A stretch of DNA of 64,000 nucleotides from Proteus terrae. Its GTDB lineage: Bacteria > Pseudomonadota > Gammaproteobacteria > Enterobacterales > Enterobacteriaceae. The stretch is from NCBI RefSeq assembly GCF_003144325.1, contig NZ_PENS01000006.1, positions 240,418-304,417 of the forward strand, read 5' to 3'. Made by a program: the position numbers and the translations under genes. Shown here in pieces: positions 27,631 through 36,951 of the stretch (position 1 is the first letter of the stretch; each line of letters starts with the position of its first letter). The notes under the pieces are model-generated. The model worked only from the letters and a program-made list of their open reading frames with translations. It had not been told where the DNA came from and searched no databases.

Positions 27631-29078
27631 TATTTAATCTCAGAAAGTAGCGGTAATTCAATACGAAAACAGACATCGGCATAGTCAGAAGGAACAACAC
27701 TTAATTCACCTTCCATTCTCTTGATGCAGTCATGAGCAATACTTAAACCTAAACCACTTCCTTTTACAGCTCCTTTGCGTAGCAAAGACCCTTGGAAAAA
27801 GGGTTCAAAAATCATTTTTTGTTCAGATTCAGGAATAGGTGTTCCTTTATTGGCTATATCAATAACTATTTTCTGTTCAACTTGATAACTGGAGATCCAG
27901 ATATTACCTGATTCAGCACCATAGTGCACCGCATTCGAGTAGAGATTGTCGATAACTCGTGATAATAATGTTGCTTCTGCTCGACAAGTGGTTAGATTAA
28001 GCGAAATTATCGTTTTAATATCTTTAGCTCTCGCAGGTAAACTGTGGGCTAACACCACATCATTCACTAATTGAGTCAAATTAATCTCTTCGATTTGTTG
28101 AGGAACTTCAGATAGTTTACGATTATAATCAAGTAGTTGTTCAATTAATAACTGTAACTGCTTACTGCTATTATCGAGAATTGAAACGACTTCTTTTTGA
28201 TCAAGAGTTAAAGGGCCCGCAACTTCATCAGCTAATAATTCCGTACCTTCTCGCATACTGGCTAACGGTGTTTTCAACTCATGAGAAATATGACGCAAAA
28301 ATTCATGACGTTGCGATTCAAGCCATGCTAAACGCTCACTTAACCAAATAATACGTTGTGCTAATGAACGTAGTTCTCGTGGCCCTTGGAAAGTATCTAA
28401 ATTATTACTAAGTGTTCGACCTTCACCTAATCGATTAATCATCTTTTCGATCCCTTTAACAGGGCCAATAATCATTCGAGTAAATAACGCAATGAGGATC
28501 AGGCTAAAAACAAAAACGATAAGACTTTGCCAACCGAAATAGCGCCCTTTCTCAGCGATTGCCATCTGGAGTTGTTCGCCACGGCTAAAAATAATCTCTT
28601 TAGTTAATACAACAATACGGTTATTGGCATAAGAGAACTGTTCTAGGGCTTGTTGCATCTCTTTTGTTGGTTCGCTACTTTCGCATTGAATGGATTTTAA
28701 TTTTTCAAGAGAAGTATTAAGCACATTCGCTTCTTTAGAGGCAGAAAGAGAAATAATGGTTTGTTGTAATGTCGAGAAGAGTTTGGTGTATTGCTGGTAG
28801 CGTTGCTGATACATATCATCATCGGTTTTATCCCGTAAAACACAATATCGACGATAGTTTCCTTCCATTTCAATCGCTAGATTTCGCATCACTTCACTAC
28901 GTTCAGTATCTGCAAGTGCATTTTTATTAGTAATAGCCGCCTGATTACTTAGTTGATCAAGACTTTGATAAGCCTGATAAGCAAGTACAAGCAAAGGTAA
29001 TAGCACCATCCAAAATGCCATTATCACGAGCTGTCTTAAAGAACGAGGGAAAATACGCCACTTTTTCAATGAAATCAT
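27630..29078 (-). CDS. glrK: Sensor histidine kinase GlrK (QseE)
   Basis: 482 residues. Two membrane helices (about 12-35 and 180-203) flank a periplasmic region; then come a HAMP segment, the HisKA phospho-acceptor in FLRHISHELKTPLASMREG, and an HATPase domain with N box (IDNLYSNAVHYG) and G box (GSGLGLSIAHDC). Phosphorylates GlrR. First gene of the glrK-qseG-glrR operon, downstream of glmY on the same strand. Confidence 0.95.
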   Translation of the reverse strand: MISLKKWRIFPRSLRQLVIMAFWMVLLPLLVLAYQAYQSLDQLSNQAAITNKNALADTERSEVMRNLAIEMEGNYRRYCVLRDKTDDDMYQQRYQQYTKLFSTLQQTIISLSASKEANVLNTSLEKLKSIQCESSEPTKEMQQALEQFSYANNRIVVLTKEIIFSRGEQLQMAIAEKGRYFGWQSLIVFVFSLILIALFTRMIIGPVKGIEKMINRLGEGRTLSNNLDTFQGPRELRSLAQRIIWLSERLAWLESQRHEFLRHISHELKTPLASMREGTELLADEVAGPLTLDQKEVVSILDNSSKQLQLLIEQLLDYNRKLSEVPQQIEEINLTQLVNDVVLAHSLPARAKDIKTIISLNLTTCRAEATLLSRVIDNLYSNAVHYGAESGNIWISSYQVEQKIVIDIANKGTPIPESEQKMIFEPFFQGSLLRKGAVKGSGLGLSIAHDCIKRMEGELSVVPSDYADVCFRIELPLLSEIK

Positions 29079-29203
29079 CTCAACACCTATTAGAGTAATG
29101 CGATGCTACATGACTTGATAACAAGAAAAAAGTCCGACATTGGGAAAATCAGGCATAGAGAACAAACACAGACGAGGAAATTTGACAGGCTCTAGAAGTG
29201 GGA

Positions 29204-29234
29204 GAGCGGAATATCTTATTGAGATATTCCGCTC
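29204..29234 (-). repeat. 13-bp perfect inverted repeat downstream of glmY
   Basis: GAGCGGAATATCT / AGATATTCCGCTC with a 5-nt loop between glmY and glrK. There is no T-run on the minus strand. It could be a 3'-end barrier for glmY, a processing structure in read-through RNA into glrK, or part of the glmY terminator region. Confidence 0.75.
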
Positions 29235-29248
29235 GTCAATATTTCATC

Positions 29249-29432
29249 TCTTTTTTCTCTAAAAGAGAATGAAGGTGGTGCCTCACTCCACGTGTCGCCC
29301 TGTGTTTGATAAGGTCCGAAGACGAGTATCATGATGTTGGACGGTAGGCACCTTACTCTGGCGTCATTCCTGGCTTATGTGGTATGTTCCCACCCATATT
29401 GTGGACCGACATAAAAAGTTGAATGAGCAACT
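29249..29432 (-). ncRNA. glmY: Small regulatory RNA GlmY
   Basis: In E. coli glmY lies between glrK and purL, as here. The predicted RNA begins AGTTGCTCATTC (E. coli AGTGGCTCATTC, from memory) and contains the conserved core GGTAAGGTGCC-like segment, CGTCCAACATCATGAT and CGGACCTTATCAA, then GGCGACACGTGGAGTGAGG. GlmY binds the adaptor RapZ and thereby spares GlmZ, raising GlmS synthesis and amino-sugar supply. The 5' end is placed 12 nt after the sigma54 -12 element; the 3' end is approximate, taken from the 184-nt primary E. coli RNA. A weak hairpin around 29242-29275 may close it. Confidence 0.88.
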
Positions 29433-29444
29433 GATTTATATAAT

Positions 29445-29460
29445 GCACAAGGCGTGCCAA
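29445..29460 (-). promoter_or_regulatory. Sigma54 promoter of glmY
   Basis: On the minus strand TTGGCACGCCTTGTGC has GG and GC exactly ten bases apart, matching the sigma54 -24/-12 consensus (TGGCACG-N4-TTGC). It is followed by TTATATAAAT, which could also act as an overlapping sigma70 -10, as in E. coli. Confidence 0.9.
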
Positions 29461-29565
29461 CTTTTAAAAAACAAATCTAACAAATTGAAAAATAACAAAA
29501 AATAAAAACACACATCTAATATTTTATTTATAGCTCTTTTTTATCTAGTTATAAAACAACCAAGC

Positions 29566-29583
29566 TGTCTCCATATCCAGACA
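29566..29583. promoter_or_regulatory. GlrR activator site 1
   Basis: TGTC-N10-GACA, exact match to the GlrR site described for E. coli glmY, about 120 bp upstream of the sigma54 promoter. Confidence 0.85.
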
Positions 29584-29628
29584 GAGTTACCCTAAATTTA
29601 ATAATTACTTATATTTCAATTAATTAAA

Positions 29629-29646
29629 TGTCGCCAAAAAGAGACA
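29629..29646. promoter_or_regulatory. GlrR activator site 2
   Basis: Second exact TGTC-N10-GACA, 63 bp (six helical turns) from site 1, so both would face the same side of the DNA. Confidence 0.85.
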
Positions 29647-29660
29647 TCAAAAACAATAGG

Positions 29661-29678
29661 TGTCGTCTTTTTTACACA
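29661..29678. promoter_or_regulatory. GlrR activator site 3 (imperfect)
   Basis: TGTC-N10-CACA, one mismatch from the motif, 32 bp (three turns) from site 2. E. coli glmY also has three sites. Together the sites account for most of the 29433-29700 gene-free stretch. Confidence 0.6.
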
Positions 29679-29699
29679 ACAAAAAATAATTCTTTTATT

Positions 29700-29736
29700 A
29701 TCAATAAAATAAAGCCTCTAGCAATGTAGAGGCTTT
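29700..29736 (-). terminator. Terminator of purL
   Basis: AAAGCCTCTA / TAGAGGCTTT, a 10-bp perfect stem with a 6-nt loop and on the minus strand a TTTATTTTATT tail, 33 bp after purL. Confidence 0.9.
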
Positions 29737-29769
29737 ATGTGTTTATCACTAAGGTAGTGTTACATTTGA

Positions 29770-32700
29770 TTAATCAAATTGTTTTCTTGCATTGCGGAAT
29801 AAACGCATCCAAGGACTGTCTTCCCCCCAGTTATCTGGATGCCAAGAATTACTAACAGTTCTAAACACACGTTCTGGGTGAGGCATCATAATGGTTGAAC
29901 GACCATCTTTTGTAGTGACAGCGGTGATCCCTTTTACAGAGCCATTAGGATTTAATGGATATTGTTCTGTTGGATTACCGTAGTGATCCACAAAACGTAA
30001 TCCCACTAAATTTTGAGCTTCTAATTGTGCTAATTGCTCAGCATTACGGAATTCAGCAAAACCTTCACCATGAGAAACAGCAATAGGCATTTGTGAACCC
30101 ACCATACCTTGTAACAATAATGATGGACTCTCTGTCACTTTCACTAAACTAAAGCGCGCCTCAAAACGCTCAGAGCGGTTGCGAACAAAACGAGGCCATA
30201 AATCTGCACCCGGAATAAGCTCTGATAATGTTGACATCATTTGGCAACCATTACAGACACCAAGAGATAAAGTATCTTGGCGTTCAAAGAATTGAGCAAA
30301 CTCATCCCGTAAACGAGAATTAAATAAAATAGACTTCGCCCAACCTTCGCCAGCACCTAATACGTCACCGTACGAGAATCCACCACAAGCCACCAACACA
30401 TCAAAATCACTCAGTGAACGTCGGGCGGAATGCAAATCGCTCATATGAACGTCGATAGCATCAAAACCAGCTCTGTCGAAAGCAGCCGCCATTTCAACAT
30501 GAGAGTTAACACCTTGCTCTCTTAATACTGCAATACGAGGACGACTTCCTGTTGCAATATAAGGAGCTGCAATATCTTCATTTGGATCAAAGGTTAAATT
30601 CACATTTAAACCTGGATCGTTGAGATCTTGTTTTGCCTGATGCTCTTCATCTGCACACTCAGGATTATCACGTAAGCGTTGCATTTGCCATGTTGTTTCA
30701 GCCCACCAAAGACGTAATGTGCTACGCTTTTCATTGTAAACTTCGGTTTCACGGCTTTGGATAATAATGGCGTCATTTTCTGTTGCTTGGCCTAAATAAT
30801 GTAAACAATCCGATAAACCATATTCAGCAAATAATGCTTCTACAGCCTCTTGATGTTCAGCACTAATTTGGATTACACCACCTAGCTCTTCGTTAAAGAG
30901 TCCCGCTAAAATATCTTCGTCATAAGCGCTGATATCAACGTGTAAGCCACAATGACCTGTAAATGCCATTTCAGCGAGTGTGACAAATAATCCACCATCA
31001 GAGCGATCGTGATAGGCCAACAATTTTCCATCATTAACTAATTGTTGCATCACATTGAAGAACTGTTTCAACTGCTCAACATCACGAAGGTCTGCAGCTT
31101 TTTGGCCTAATTGACGATAAACTTGTGCTAGTGCCGTTGCACCTAATGCGTTATGACCATTGCCCAAATCAATCAAATACAAGCGGTTTCCTGCTTGTGT
31201 TGATAATTCTGGTGTTACTGTTTTACGCACATCTTCAACACGAGAGAATGCCGTAATAACTAAAGACAACGGAGAAGTAACCTCTTTAGTTTTTCCATCT
31301 TTATCTTGCCAGCGCGTCTTCATTGACATCGAATCTTTGCCCACAGGAATAGTAATGCCTAACTCTGGACATAACTCTTCACCAATGGCTTTTACTGCGT
31401 CATATAAACCTGCATCTTCACCAGGATGACCAGCTGCTGACATCCAGTTAGCGGAAAGCTTAATACGATTAAGTGCTTCTACATCACAACCTGCCATATT
31501 CGTTAGTGCTTCACCAACAGCCATACGTGCTGATGCAGCAAAATCTAACAGTGCGATCGGTGCTCGTTCACCAATGGACATCGCTTCGCCATAATAGCTA
31601 TCTAATGTTGCTGTGGTAACAGCACAGTTAGCAACAGGAATTTGCCAAGGACCAACCATCTGATCACGCGCGACCATACCCGTTACAGTGCGGTCACCAA
31701 TAGTAATTAAGAAGGTTTTTTCAGCAACGGCAGGTAAATGAAGAACACGATAAACTGCATCTTTTAAATCGATATCTTTACGAGAGAGATATTCGCCTTC
31801 TGTTTTCAGTGATTTTACATCACGCAACATTTTAGGTGCTTTACCTAATAATATGTCTAATGGCATATCAATCGGTTTATTATCAAAGTGTGTATCGTTT
31901 AAGACTAATTCACGCTCTTGCGTTGCTTCACCAATAACGGCATAAGGCGCTCTTTCACGTTGACATAAAGCATCAAATAGAGGCATTTTTTCTGGCGATA
32001 CCGCTAACACATAACGTTCTTGAGATTCATTACACCAGATCTCAAGTGGGCTCATACCCGGCTCATCATTAAGAACATCACGTAATTCAAAACGACCACC
32101 ACGACCACCATCATTGACTAATTCGGGCATAGCATTAGAAAGACCACCAGCACCAACGTCATGAATAAATAAGATCGGGTTATCGTCACCTAATTGCCAA
32201 CAACGGTCGATAACTTCTTGGCAACGGCGTTCCATCTCTGGGTTATCACGCTGAACAGAGGCGAAATCTAAATCCGCATCTGATTGACCGGATGTCATAG
32301 AAGAAGCAGCACCACCTCCTAGACCGATGTTCATTGAAGGCCCGCCAAGTACAATCAACTTAGCGCCAACCGTGATTTCACCTTTTTGTACGTGATCTTC
32401 ACGAATATTACCAATACCACCTGCAAGCATAATTGGTTTATGGTAACCGCGAATTTCAACACCATTGTGGCTATTAACTTGTTCTTCATAGGTTCTGAAA
32501 TAGCCTAGTAATGCAGGGCGACCAAACTCATTATTAAATGCAGCACCACCTAATGGGCCTTCAGTCATAATGTCTAATGCATTAACAATGCGCTCTGGCT
32601 TACCAAAATCTTCTTCCCAAGGCTGCTCAAATCCGGGAATACGCAGGTTAGAAACTGAAAATCCAACTAGACCTGCTTTAGGTTTTGCACCACGTCCAGT

Positions 32701-33660
32701 TGCACCTTCATCTCGAATTTCACCACCAGAACCTGTTGCCGCACCTGGCCAAGGTGAAATAGCCGTTGGATGGTTGTGTGTTTCTACTTTCATCAAGATA
32801 TGTACAGGTTCTTGGTGATAGTGATAATGCCCCTTTTCTGTATCAGGATAAAAACGACCCGCTACAGAGCCTTCCATTACTGCTGCATTATCTTTATAAG
32901 CTGACATGACATAGTCTGGTGTTTGCTCAAATGTATTTTTAATCATTTTGAATAATGATTTATCTTGAGCCTTACCATCAATAATCCAATCAGCATTAAA
33001 TATTTTGTGGCGACAGTGTTCAGAGTTAGCTTGTGCAAACATGTAAAGCTCAACATCTGTTGGATTACGGTGTAAGCGGTTAAACGCATCGACTAAGTAA
33101 TCAACCTCATCGTCTGCAAGTGCTAACCCCATTTCGATATTCGCTTTTGCTAATGCATCTTTGCCTTTTGCAAGCACATCAATAGTTTTTAGTGGCGCTG
33201 GAGTTTGCTCAGCAAAAAGTGCATTTACATCTTGATAATTTAAGAAGATGGTTTCCATCATTCGATCATGAATAAAACCATAAAGTTGTTGCCATTGAGT
33301 GTCTGTCATCGTACCGCATTCAATAAAGTAGGCGATACCACGTTCAATTCTAACCACCTTGGCTAAACCACAGTTATGTGCAATATCTGTTGCTTTAGAA
33401 GACCAAGGTGAAATTGTTCCTGGGCGAGGCGTAACAACTCGCATTTCCCCAACAGGCTCATGTTCTGTTAATGAAGGCCCATAATGCAATAGTTGACGTA
33501 ATTTAATTTGATCATCTTCAGATAACTGCCCTTCCACTTTCGCGAAATGGACAAATTCCGCGTATATACCTTGTACAGGAAGATCATTTTCCTGACATAG
33601 AGTGAGTAATTTATTAATACGAAACGCGGATAAAGCGGGGGAGCCACGCAGGATTTCCAT
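29770..33660 (-). CDS. purL: Phosphoribosylformylglycinamidine synthase
   Basis: 1296 residues (E. coli 1295). The large single-chain enzyme of purine synthesis that converts FGAR, glutamine and ATP to FGAM. An N-terminal PurS-like domain is followed by two AIR-synthase-like halves with [13 protein letters not shown] and [11 protein letters not shown], then a C-terminal class I glutaminase with the catalytic Cys in [10 protein letters not shown] and His/Glu in [10 protein letters not shown]. Begins [20 protein letters not shown] PurR box lies 83 bp upstream. Confidence 0.98.
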   Translation of the reverse strand: MEILRGSPALSAFRINKLLTLCQENDLPVQGIYAEFVHFAKVEGQLSEDDQIKLRQLLHYGPSLTEHEPVGEMRVVTPRPGTISPWSSKATDIAHNCGLAKVVRIERGIAYFIECGTMTDTQWQQLYGFIHDRMMETIFLNYQDVNALFAEQTPAPLKTIDVLAKGKDALAKANIEMGLALADDEVDYLVDAFNRLHRNPTDVELYMFAQANSEHCRHKIFNADWIIDGKAQDKSLFKMIKNTFEQTPDYVMSAYKDNAAVMEGSVAGRFYPDTEKGHYHYHQEPVHILMKVETHNHPTAISPWPGAATGSGGEIRDEGATGRGAKPKAGLVGFSVSNLRIPGFEQPWEEDFGKPERIVNALDIMTEGPLGGAAFNNEFGRPALLGYFRTYEEQVNSHNGVEIRGYHKPIMLAGGIGNIREDHVQKGEITVGAKLIVLGGPSMNIGLGGGAASSMTSGQSDADLDFASVQRDNPEMERRCQEVIDRCWQLGDDNPILFIHDVGAGGLSNAMPELVNDGGRGGRFELRDVLNDEPGMSPLEIWCNESQERYVLAVSPEKMPLFDALCQRERAPYAVIGEATQERELVLNDTHFDNKPIDMPLDILLGKAPKMLRDVKSLKTEGEYLSRKDIDLKDAVYRVLHLPAVAEKTFLITIGDRTVTGMVARDQMVGPWQIPVANCAVTTATLDSYYGEAMSIGERAPIALLDFAASARMAVGEALTNMAGCDVEALNRIKLSANWMSAAGHPGEDAGLYDAVKAIGEELCPELGITIPVGKDSMSMKTRWQDKDGKTKEVTSPLSLVITAFSRVEDVRKTVTPELSTQAGNRLYLIDLGNGHNALGATALAQVYRQLGQKAADLRDVEQLKQFFNVMQQLVNDGKLLAYHDRSDGGLFVTLAEMAFTGHCGLHVDISAYDEDILAGLFNEELGGVIQISAEHQEAVEALFAEYGLSDCLHYLGQATENDAIIIQSRETEVYNEKRSTLRLWWAETTWQMQRLRDNPECADEEHQAKQDLNDPGLNVNLTFDPNEDIAAPYIATGSRPRIAVLREQGVNSHVEMAAAFDRAGFDAIDVHMSDLHSARRSLSDFDVLVACGGFSYGDVLGAGEGWAKSILFNSRLRDEFAQFFERQDTLSLGVCNGCQMMSTLSELIPGADLWPRFVRNRSERFEARFSLVKVTESPSLLLQGMVGSQMPIAVSHGEGFAEFRNAEQLAQLEAQNLVGLRFVDHYGNPTEQYPLNPNGSVKGITAVTTKDGRSTIMMPHPERVFRTVSNSWHPDNWGEDSPWMRLFRNARKQFD

Positions 33661-33742
33661 AGTATTGAGTTCTCTCTTTTAGCAGCTAACCTGATCAATC
33701 ATTCAGGGGAAACGCGCCTAGTATAATAGAATAACTGCTCAG

Positions 33743-33758
33743 ACGAAACCGTTTGCGT
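33743..33758. promoter_or_regulatory. PurR box upstream of purL
   Basis: ACGAAACCGTTTGCGT; its complement ACGCAAACGGTTTCGT differs from the PurR consensus at about one central position. PurR represses purL in E. coli. It sits in the 264-bp gap shared with mltF. Confidence 0.85.
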
Positions 33759-33924
33759 GAACAAAATAACGGCATTTGACTTAGAGTGTTTTAATGATTA
33801 ATTGGTGTAATCAAGTTGCGTCTTGCCAATATGTTAAGCAAAATGCTCGATTACTGGAAATTTATCCATGTTAAAATGACTGTTTTACACACAACAATAA
33901 ACAACGTTAACGAGAACCAACCTA

Positions 33925-35397
33925 TTGAATAATATAAGGATAAACTATTTCGTTATCGTTATCATAGCGCTCTTTTCAGCGGCTATTATCGCGTTGAATA
34001 TTACATGGCCGGATAGGCAAAAAGCGCAGATAAATAAGATTTTATCTCGTGGTGAGTTAAGAATTAGTACGATACCTTCACCATTGATAACGATGAACGA
34101 TAAAAAGGACCCCGTAGGTTTCGATTATGAATTAGTGAAGCGCTTTGCAGATTACCTAGGCGTGAAACTTGTCGTTAATATGCGGACAAATATCAACCAA
34201 ATGTTTGATGATCTGGAGAATAATAAAGCTGACTTTATCGCCGCCGGATTACTTTACAATAAAGAAAGATTAGAAACGACACGCAGTGGCCCTGCTTACT
34301 TTTCAGTTTCTCAACAGCTTATTTACCGTAAAGGGACATTAAGACCACGTAGCTTTGATGCGTTAGATGGGCGCCTTGTTGTCACTGCTGGCTCTGCTCA
34401 TGCAAGTTTATTGCGAACATTAAAAGAAACGCAATATCCCGAGCTTGAATGGGAAGAATCAGATAATCAGACAACCTCACAACTGCTAGAAGCATTATCG
34501 GAAGGCAAAATAACCTATGTATTAGCAGACTCAATCAGTGTTGCAGTACAACAGCGCATTCATCCTAATGTTGCCGTAGGATTTGAAGTCACTGAAAGCC
34601 GTCCATTAACATGGTATCTGCCAGATGGTGAAGATAATAGCTTATATGCAGCGATGCTCGATTACTTTAATCAATTATCTCAAGAAGATGTATTAGCAAG
34701 ACTTGAAGAAAAGTATTTTGGCCATGTTGGTTCGTTTGATTACTTCGATACTATCTCTTTTATTACAGCGATAGATTCTATTTTGCCAAATTATCAGCCT
34801 CTTTTTGAAAAGTATGCAGATACCTTCGATTGGCGCTTATTGGCAGCGATGGCATGGCAAGAATCACATTGGGATCCTCATGCTACATCACCAACGGGTG
34901 TTAGAGGATTGATGATGTTGACTCGCCCTACTGCATCAAGTATGGGCGTTACTGATAGGCTTGATCCTGAAGAGAGTGTTCGAGGAGGAGCGCAATACCT
35001 TAAACATCTTCTTTCGCGCTTACCCGATTCTATTCCTGAAGATGAAAGAATTTGGTTTGCATTAGCGGCATATAATATGGGATTTGGTCATATGCTTGAT
35101 GCCAGAAGGCTTACTGAGCAACAAAATGCCGATCCTGACAGTTGGTTAGATGTAAAATCAAGATTACCTCTACTTAGCCAAAAGAAATATTATGCTGACC
35201 TCCCTTACGGCTATGCCAGAGGCCATGAGGCTTATCGCTACGTTGAAAACATTCGACGATATCAGCTCAGCCTTGTCGGTTACCTTCAAGCTAAAGAGAG
35301 CAAAAACAAAATATTATCTAAAGATAAAGAGAGTGATAACGATGAAGAACAAGAAAGATCATCATTGTCATTAACTCAAGATATGGCTTATCAATAA
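33925..35397 (+). CDS. mltF: Membrane-bound lytic transglycosylase F
   Basis: 490 residues (E. coli MltF 518; the tail is shorter here). An N-terminal hydrophobic signal (about 7-27) is followed by a periplasmic-binding-type regulatory domain (about 40-268) and an SLT domain with the catalytic Glu in [21 protein letters not shown] and the [13 protein letters not shown] motif. Cleaves glycan strands at the outer membrane. The start is a TTG at 33925: homology begins right there (NNIRINYF compared with KKLKINYL), and no ATG is available nearby. Divergent from purL. Confidence 0.94.
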   Translation: MNNIRINYFVIVIIALFSAAIIALNITWPDRQKAQINKILSRGELRISTIPSPLITMNDKKDPVGFDYELVKRFADYLGVKLVVNMRTNINQMFDDLENNKADFIAAGLLYNKERLETTRSGPAYFSVSQQLIYRKGTLRPRSFDALDGRLVVTAGSAHASLLRTLKETQYPELEWEESDNQTTSQLLEALSEGKITYVLADSISVAVQQRIHPNVAVGFEVTESRPLTWYLPDGEDNSLYAAMLDYFNQLSQEDVLARLEEKYFGHVGSFDYFDTISFITAIDSILPNYQPLFEKYADTFDWRLLAAMAWQESHWDPHATSPTGVRGLMMLTRPTASSMGVTDRLDPEESVRGGAQYLKHLLSRLPDSIPEDERIWFALAAYNMGFGHMLDARRLTEQQNADPDSWLDVKSRLPLLSQKKYYADLPYGYARGHEAYRYVENIRRYQLSLVGYLQAKESKNKILSKDKESDNDEEQERSSLSLTQDMAYQ

Positions 35398-35430
35398 TTT
35401 TTGTAATTAAAAACAGTCTATTAAACAACC

Positions 35431-35460
35431 TAGCCTCTTTTACAGAGGCTTATTTATTTT
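35431..35460 (+). terminator. Terminator of mltF
   Basis: AGCCTCT / AGAGGCT, 7-bp stem with a 5-nt loop and a TATTTATTTTC tail, 34 bp after the stop. Confidence 0.82.
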
Positions 35461-35534
35461 CTTTCTACTATTCAAAAAAATCGCTCCAACCATTAAAGCA
35501 ACCCCCAAATTAATATTTTCTTAATATTAAAAAT

Positions 35535-35630
35535 TGTTACATTTTTTCATCCTACTTTTTATCCAAAATAGGAAAAACACATGTGTTAAAAAATGTAACA
35601 CTCATTAGCTAAAACACTCAGCTAATGAGT
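35535..35630. repeat. Abutting inverted repeats downstream of mltF
   Basis: A 13-bp perfect inverted repeat (TGTTACATTTTTT at 35535-35547; AAAAAATGTAACA at 35588-35600) with a 40-bp spacer that itself can pair (CCTA/TAGG), followed with one shared base by an 11-bp perfect inverted repeat (ACTCATTAGCT / AGCTAATGAGT, 35600-35610 and 35620-35630). No T-run follows. Could be a structured RNA, a remnant of a small element, or regulatory sites. Confidence 0.6.
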
Positions 35631-36209
35631 AAATTGTATTTAAAACGATCCAACTAGTCATTTTAAGACTATCAGAATAAGTGAAATATAAGAAAAAATT
35701 AACTTAAATACGTAGGAATTATCTCATTAGTTATTATTCATTTTATGATTATAATTTTTGGAGGAACTTTTTTTGCAATAAGAATTAACCTAAATAGGTC
35801 TTTGTTAACATCTAACTTATTGAATTATATATATTATGATAATCTATAATTGATTTTATTAATTTTCTTAACCTAATGTTAATAACATTACTTTTTGTAA
35901 AGTTAAAGTAATGTTAATTATATTGTCTATTAAATTTATCTGCCTGATAAACTTTTTCACCCATAAATTGAGTAATAAAAAGAATAAATCTACATAAAAC
36001 TCTATTAATATGGAATAGGCAAGATTAAATATGAAAATTGAGGAAATCAACAAAATGTTATATCAAATAGAGCGCCTTTGTTGATATCATATAAACCAGT
36101 CATTATTCGAAACAACTCGAAATATAATGCAAATCAATTTTTATATTCCGACATTAATATTATTTTTCTATAAATAATAATACGCACGATCTTCAAGGGA
36201 TTATCTATA
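35631..36209. other. AT-rich non-coding region upstream of pmfA
   Basis: No convincing gene on either strand. It holds a cluster of TAATGTTA motifs (35874-35916) and, nearer pmfA, a TATAAT at 36123-36128 that could be a -10 element with a weak -35 (TCATTA, 17 bp upstream). AAGGGA about 10 nt before the pmfA ATG is the ribosome site. The long, very AT-rich leader is typical of H-NS-controlled fimbrial operons; that is inference. Confidence 0.5.
35874..35916. promoter_or_regulatory. Three TAATGTTA-type motifs upstream of pmfA
   Basis: TAATGTTA at 35874-35881, its exact inverse TAACATTA at 35883-35890, and TAATGTTA again at 35909-35916. The outer two also make a 12-bp inverted repeat (35883-35894 with 35905-35916). 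The arrangement looks like a multi-site operator about 300 bp before pmfA. Confidence 0.45.
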
Positions 36210-36758
36210 ATGAAACTGAGTAAAATTGCTTTAGCTGCTGCTTTAGTATTTGGTATTAATTCTGTTGCAACTGCTGAAACTTCTGCACCAAAAGTTGGCG
36301 CAACTAAAGGCGAAATTCAATTAAAAGGTGAAATTGTTAATTCAGCTTGTGGATTAGCAGCTTCTTCAAGTCCTGTTATTGTTGATTTCAGTGAAATCCC
36401 AACTTCTGCATTAGCAAATATGCAGAAAGCAGGTAACGTTAAAAAAGATATCGAATTACAAGATTGTGATACTACCGTAGCAAAAACAGCTACTGTTAGC
36501 TATACACCAAGCGTTGTTAATGCAACAAATAAAGACTTAGCATCTTTCGTATCTGGCTCAGCTTCTGGCGCAGGTATTGGCTTAATGGATGCAGGCAGCA
36601 AGTCAGTAAAATGGAACACAGCAACAACACCTGTACAATTAGTTAATGGTGTTTCTAAGATCCCATTCGTTGCTTATGTTCAAGCTGAATCAGCAGACGC
36701 TACTGTAACTCCAGGTGAATTCCAAGCCGTCATCAACTTCCAAGTTGATTATCAGTAA
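36210..36758 (+). CDS. pmfA: Major fimbrial subunit PmfA
   Basis: 182 residues. Signal peptide MKLSKIALAAALVFGINSVATA, then a type 1-like pilin: N-terminal donor strand region (KGEIQLKGEIV), cysteine pair in NSACGLAA and LQDCDT, and the C-terminal beta-strand with the penultimate Tyr in INFQVDYQ. Secreted by the chaperone-usher route encoded next to it. The five-gene order and predicted sizes (about 19, 93, 28, 39 and 20 kDa) fit the P. mirabilis pmf operon. A hairpin after the gene would let the major subunit be made in excess. Confidence 0.9.
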   Translation: MKLSKIALAAALVFGINSVATAETSAPKVGATKGEIQLKGEIVNSACGLAASSSPVIVDFSEIPTSALANMQKAGNVKKDIELQDCDTTVAKTATVSYTPSVVNATNKDLASFVSGSASGAGIGLMDAGSKSVKWNTATTPVQLVNGVSKIPFVAYVQAESADATVTPGEFQAVINFQVDYQ

Positions 36759-36804
36759 TCGTTTTATTTATTTAAATTAATTAAATAATAGATTAATTAC
36801 TGCA

Positions 36805-36832
36805 TTAACGCAGAGGACTTCCTCTGCGTTAA
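36805..36832 (+). terminator. Hairpin between pmfA and pmfC (partial terminator)
   Basis: TTAACGCAGAGG / CCTCTGCGTTAA, a 12-bp perfect stem with a 4-nt loop but no proper T-run behind it. Such intercistronic hairpins in fimbrial operons stabilise the major-subunit mRNA and limit read-through. Confidence 0.75.
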
Positions 36833-36867
36833 ATTTGATAAAACACTTCAATTTAATAAGAATAAAA

Positions 36868-36940
36868 TAAAAACTAATTAAATAAATATTCATTATTTAA
36901 TTAGTTTTTATTTAATTAGTTTTTATTTAATTAATAATTA
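36868..36940. repeat. 15-bp tandem and inverted repeats before pmfC
   Basis: TTTAATTAGTTTTTA occurs twice in tandem (36896-36910, 36911-36925) and is followed by a third partial copy (TTTAATTA from 36926). The exact reverse complement TAAAAACTAATTAAA lies at 36868-36882. The inverse copy can pair with either tandem copy, giving alternative hairpins just upstream of the usher start. Confidence 0.85.
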
Positions 36941-36951
36941 GGCGTTTATTC

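Noticed and set aside
35868..36053. 61-codon minus-strand frame in the mltF-pmfA gap
   Set aside because: Hydrophobic, Ile/Leu-rich product typical of AT-rich non-coding DNA, and it runs through the inverted repeats; no RBS.
35398..36209. Invertible promoter like that of MR/P fimbriae
   Set aside because: The inverted repeats found are only 9-40 bp apart and no recombinase gene lies beside the operon, so a phase-variable inversion switch is not supported.
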